Source: Onthophagus taurus (taxonomy: Eukaryota > Arthropoda > Insecta > Coleoptera > Scarabaeidae). Taken from it: DNA of 64,000 bases. Both the position numbers and the translations under genes were made by a program. Within the stretch, counting starts at the first letter, position 1. Each line of letters begins with the position of its first letter. Below, piece after piece: positions 59,690 to 64,000 of the stretch. The stretch covers positions 38,879,001-38,943,000 of the forward strand of contig NC_091972.1 in NCBI RefSeq assembly GCF_036711975.1, read 5' to 3'. The notes below the pieces were generated by a model that was not told the origin of the DNA, made no database searches, and saw only the letters and a list, made by a program, of their open reading frames with translations.

Positions 59690-60300
59690 ATTCAATTTGA
59701 TACTGTGTTAACTTTTTAGTAGACATTCTCAAGTATGATAAGATATTCCCTTAAAAAAACTATTTGATATATCCATTACAAATAGATGAAAATAATGAGA
59801 TAATATTGTTTTATTACGAAACGCACTTTATTTATAATTTAGGTATTCATCAATTAACATTTATTATGACGTATCACCAAAATGTTGTTAAAAATTAAGA
59901 TTACCGAGGAAAGTGGTTTTAAAGAATAGTAACCCCAGAAAGTTATAACACAGAAATGTAAAGAAGTTTTGTAAAATAACTATTAACCTTTGGCGTATTA
60001 TAAAATTCATCTATCTAATCTCACTACACTAACTATCAAATAATTTTCAATTAGTACCAAATTGATAATGAACCAAGTTCTCGTTAGAATAAAGTGTGGG
60101 AAACCATTACAGCTGAAATGAAATTACAAATGGAAAACGTTTTGTGGCTTTCTCGGAAGTTCCTGTAAAAAACCATCGAGTGAAAAAATAAGATTCAAAG
60201 TAAATTAAATATAAATTTTGTTTATAAATCGATATAAATTGTGTTTGAACAATATAAATGGTATTTGTTAATTGGGTTGCATACTTTTAATTGCAATTAA
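59690..60300 (-). promoter_or_regulatory. Esterase 3 upstream region, duplicated with the gene
   Basis: Shares long blocks with esterase 1 upstream DNA: ctatctaatct, caaataattttcaattagta (about 60034-60053), aacgttttgt, gggttgcata. Core promoter not defined. Confidence 0.4.
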
Positions 60301-60439
60301 AGCAAAACAAGAAATTTTGGATGCAACAAACGAAACAGAAGATATTTTACAACTAATATTTATATCGGAAAATTTGAAGACACCCAAGATACTCGGTTCA
60401 AGATCAAATCTGCTAATCTGCCTCTAAGATGTCTTTTGA

Positions 60440-61010
60440 GAAGTTAACTGGTAGCTGTTTCTCTATTTCTTTGGTAATCTACCTGGTGATCTAGTTCAGA
60501 GCAGGTTATTTCTAATCACAATTTTTAGCAGCCTGTTATTTGGATTGTTATTTCTATAGACATTGTTGTGTCAAAATCTCTTACGCTGTCTTCGCCACAT
60601 CACAATGTCCTGATTGTTCTCTGATATCGGATATTCTTAATTATGTCCCATCTGGCCTTTCCTGAAATTGTTCTCCTCATTTCTATTATTATATTATGCA
60701 TACGCATGAATTTGTTGAACCAAACAGTATCTCGTAAGCTGCCTGAAATTGCGGATAAATTGTTGATCGAACTTCTTAGGTCCTTTGTGGGATCGTGAGT
60801 GCTTGAGATGTGTACACCAAAGCAGGAAAATTCCTTGATTTATGCGATAGGGTGTTGTAGACTATCTGCTTATATCTTTTTGGCTTAATTGTTACCACCA
60901 TGCATTTAGCCTTTAAAGCAGCTACTTTTGCAACATACCACTTGAGGTTGGTGTTAAGATTTATTTCAAAGTTAGCAGTTTGGGTTGCATAAAGTATACA
61001 ATTTTATTTT
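60440..61010 (-). pseudogene. Possible LINE relic (weak)
   Basis: The minus strand reads K-R-Y-K-Q-I-V-Y and ALVYTSQALTIPQRT, vaguely like the post-RT region of LINE ORF2. Strongly degenerate; could be another retroelement. Confidence 0.25.
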
Positions 61011-62640
61011 TAATTTTGGTTAAGTCGAGAACAACTTTTTGTCTTTCGATATTGACACATGTCGTACCAGTCATATGTAGTGTATAACACACACGTCGTA
61101 CCAGTCATATATATATAACAAACAAACTTCGCAAATTTATAAAACAAGTGTACATATAATAAAATAAAGAACAATTTAAATACAAATAAAAGAAGTGTGT
61201 TTGAATCAGCGCATTCCAGAAAAAATAAGTAACAGTTGGGATGTCTTCGATTAGTTGTTTTGTTGCTTTTACTTTAATCTTGTTGTTAATGTCATCTGTT
61301 GCATCACTTTGTGTCAGCAATATACAAAGCATAATATAATATATGCATTAATATACCGGGAATTTCATATTAGTTATTTATATTACAAGTGGGCTAGAAA
61401 CATAATTACTGTACGAGTGTGGAGAACTGCACTACGAGGTCGTAGACCGAGTACTGTAATTATGCTCTGGCCCACGTGTGATATACAGCATTTTATCTAC
61501 GACTGCTAAAAATTACTAAAAAATCAATTTCTTTAGAAAAGTCTATTTGACATTTACATATAAAAATATTTTCAAATGATTGTTGACAATTTTGAATTGT
61601 CAGTTTCAACAACATGTTTACTCATCTGGAATAAGTGTTTCGAAATGTAAAAACATAACAATGAATGTTTATAATAAATAGTATTGTTTCTCTGTAAGTA
61701 GATAGAACTTTTTCTTCTGTATTGTTGCTCGTTTCAATAAATTAAGTGTGTTCTGATTAGGCTAAAAATGCGTTACGTAATGAAACCAGTGCGTAATGAA
61801 CTTCATTACGTAACTCAAATCACCTCAAATAAGTGCGGTAATGATGACTTATCCAAGCAGTCGACTTATCAAGATGTTCAAAATACATAATTACATGAAT
61901 ACTTTAGCGTTAAATCCTTTCAAATGCATAATATAAGCAGATATATTTTAAAAACAACAATTGTCATAAATTTTATTACAGCGCGCCTGCTTGATGGTTA
62001 AAACTACAACTAACACTAGATCTAGATCTAGAAACATTCGGTTTTAGCCGCACGTCTTTCAAGACGGCTAAACCCAAATGATTCTAGTTCTAGATCTAGT
62101 GTTAGTTTTAGCGCTAGTGTTAGTCTAGTTTTATTTGTTATTCAGCACTAAATCCGTTATATCGAGGTTTTAGTTTAATGTTAAATTATATTGACATGTT
62201 GCATTTTATGTGGGACAAAGTAAGTAGGTACGCCCTAATTTCTATGGAAATATATTTTTGTATATTGCATCTTAAATGAAATTCACTGTATAGGGATATA
62301 ATAGGGATTCTAAGAGTTTTGTTTTGGATGATTTGATGTTTTCTGAAATTACTGTCGGCGGTATTACAAGATGGCAGAGCATTTCGTGAAACGAAGGGAT
62401 AGATGGTTTTTTATGATTTTTACGAAGGAGGATTCCTTGGATATGGAGTTTTGAATGTGGAAAGAAAAAGTTAAACTTTTGTATAAGGTGATTTGGTTTC
62501 CTGGTTCAGTGGAATTGTGTAATTGAAGATTTTTAGGGTAAACATTGAATAAGTGTGGACTGTTTACGTCTTCTTGCCGTACACCAGATTTGATTGTTTA
62601 AGGTATGATAGGGTAGAGTTGACTTTAATATTTACCTGTA
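61011..62640. other. Repeat-rich spacer, no gene
   Basis: Contains the doubled phrase gtcgtaccagtcatat (61055-61110), the foldback at 61379-61490, a cgttacgtaatgaa/ttcattacgtaac palindrome (61770-61817), and ctagaactaacactag-type repeats (62005-62135) also seen near 52350. No coding frame supported. Confidence 0.4.
61379..61490. repeat. Small foldback repeat (~110 bp)
   Basis: caagtgggctagaaacataattac pairs imperfectly with gtaattatgctctggcccacgtg, giving a hairpin with ~28-bp arms. Probably a MITE-like or structured repeat. Confidence 0.5.
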
Positions 62641-62649
62641 CCACAAAAA

Positions 62650-63960
62650 TCCAACCCCTTATTTTCAGACTTACGGCCGATCAGCATTCTCATTGTTTTT
62701 GCTAAGGTGTGTGAAAAACTGTTATGGCAACAAATGAATCAGTTTGTTTCATGTGAGGATATTTTGCCTCAAGTACAGTCGGGTTTTAGATCGGGGTTTA
62801 GCTGCAACACAGCACTTTTGTGTGTAGTGGACCATATTTTGAGGGCTGCAGATGACAACAATATAACTATCCTATGTCTTATATGCTGCTTTTTGCTATA
62901 TTGTATCACAATGGGGTTGGACCTAAGGTATTGAATTTGCTTAGTGAATATGTTGCTGGGCGAGAGTAAGCCGTGAGCCTAGGTGGCAGTAGGTCAGTTT
63001 TGTGGTATCTACTTCTGGGTATCCTCAGGGGTCTATATTGTCACCACTGTTGTTTTTTATTTATGTTAGAAACATATCAAACTGCTTAAAATACTCCAAA
63101 TATCACTATTATGCTGATGACACCCAGATTTAAGTATCGGGTAAGAAAACGGAGTTGGATGAGTTATGTGGTCGGCTTGAGAATGATTTGTTGTCGATCG
63201 TGGACTATTCCCAGCGACATGTGCTACAAATTAACAGTAGCAAAACCGAGCTTATTGTATTTGGTCCGCGAAGGCTTAGAAATAGAGTAAAGGATAGGAT
63301 TAAGGTAACACTAAATGGAGATCGTTTAGAGCTAAAGGAAAAAGTAAAAAATTTGAGAGTTGTGGTAGACGAGGCTTTGAGCTTTCGCGACCATATAAAT
63401 TTATGTTTAAAAAAGACTTTTATTCACATGAAAAAAATATATAACATGAGACATCTTTCCCGAAAGTTGAAAGCCATGCTCTGTGATTTCTTGGTCCTCT
63501 CCCATTTTAATTATGCTGATGCACTGTACTCTCCATTCTTGACTTCTCAGCTGCGAGCGAGGATGCAACGAATACAAACTTCATGTATACCTACGCTTGA
63601 TTCTTGGTTTGAGACGGAGAGATCATGTGAGTCATAAACTGGAGAAGCTTAATTGGCTTAACATGCATAATCGAAGAACAATGCATACTACTGTTCTCTT
63701 TTATAAAATAATTGTTACGGGTATGCCTTCTTACCTAATTGATAAAATTCGCTGGTCCGACTTACATACACTTAATATTAGATTTAAGGGAGCATCATCA
63801 CCTCCGTTTCATAAGACAGAACGTTTTAAAAATAGCAACACTTACATAATTTTTAAGTTATATAACATGTACATTTTATTACTGGGTCGCCTATGGGCGC
63901 ATGGAAGATCAGCTTTTTTCTGCTGAATGCGCACCATACATCTTTGACTTCTTGTTACTA
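62650..63960 (+). pseudogene. CR1/Jockey-like LINE reverse transcriptase, decayed, runs to window end
   Basis: Plus-strand reading: LRPISILIVFAKVCEKLLW, QVQSGFRSGFSCNTALL (RT domain 2), a stop-ridden middle, SGYPQGSILSPLLFFIYV, YYADDTQI (catalytic YADD, near 63110). It continues with SKTELIVFGPRRLR and HFNYADALYSP (63155-63637) and the C-terminal KLNWLNMHNRRTMHT region to 63926. Several stops and frameshifts. No RNase H was seen before the window ends. Confidence 0.8.
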
Positions 63961-64000
63961 TTAAGTTTTTTCTTTTGTATTTGTTTTCATTGGATCAATA

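Noticed and set aside
1-64000. Search for tRNA, rRNA or prokaryotic operon features
   Set aside because: No cloverleaf, rRNA text, Shine-Dalgarno-linked operons or phage genes were seen. Introns and transposon types are eukaryotic.

Overview
The window reads as nuclear DNA of an insect, most probably a beetle (inference). It is very AT-rich, its genes have short introns, and it carries a tandem cluster of insect-type alpha-carboxylesterases. It also holds long satellite arrays and a dense, nested load of eukaryotic transposons: piggyBac, PIF/Harbinger, Tc1/mariner, hAT, Penelope-like, non-LTR LINEs and Ty3-like fragments. No bacterial features, tRNA or rRNA were seen. The species cannot be named from this sequence.

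Left half (about 0.9-36 kb): four related genes for secreted cysteine-rich proteins that I do not recognise as any named family. Gene A (890-1544, minus, only 3' exons visible), B (6328-7637, minus) and C (21304-22640, minus) lie on one strand; D (28807-29595, plus) lies on the other. B, C and D share a signal peptide, an N-terminal four-cysteine module ending in an R-x-K-R basic site, and a second CC...C...C...CG..C module. They also share a splice acceptor that abuts the ATG. Genes B and D each sit between the same two satellite families, a ~175-bp family on the left and a ~370-bp dimeric family on the right. The satellites keep one orientation although the two genes point opposite ways. Between B and C the DNA is transposons: a nearly intact piggyBac, a Penelope-like element, and IS630/Tc1-type and hAT relics.

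Right half (about 35.9-60 kb): three tandem intracellular alpha-esterase genes on the minus strand (35879-37642, 47724-49476, 57939-59683). They have the same three-exon structure and intact Ser-Glu-His triads, and their upstream DNA is duplicated with them. The third has Tyr in place of His in the oxyanion-hole motif. The spacers between them are nested transposons: a piggyBac relic holding a long-armed foldback element, which itself holds a MITE; a PIF/Harbinger element whose transposase and MADF genes interleave, with a LINE in an intron; an inverted pair of Ty3-like integrase tails around several MITEs; and a piggyBac inserted in a mariner relic.

Far right (60-64 kb): small foldback repeats and a decayed CR1/Jockey-like LINE reverse transcriptase. 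The host genes here are the four cysteine-rich genes and the three esterases. All start, splice and stop sites were read by eye from frame, splice signals and paralogue comparison; none has transcript support here.
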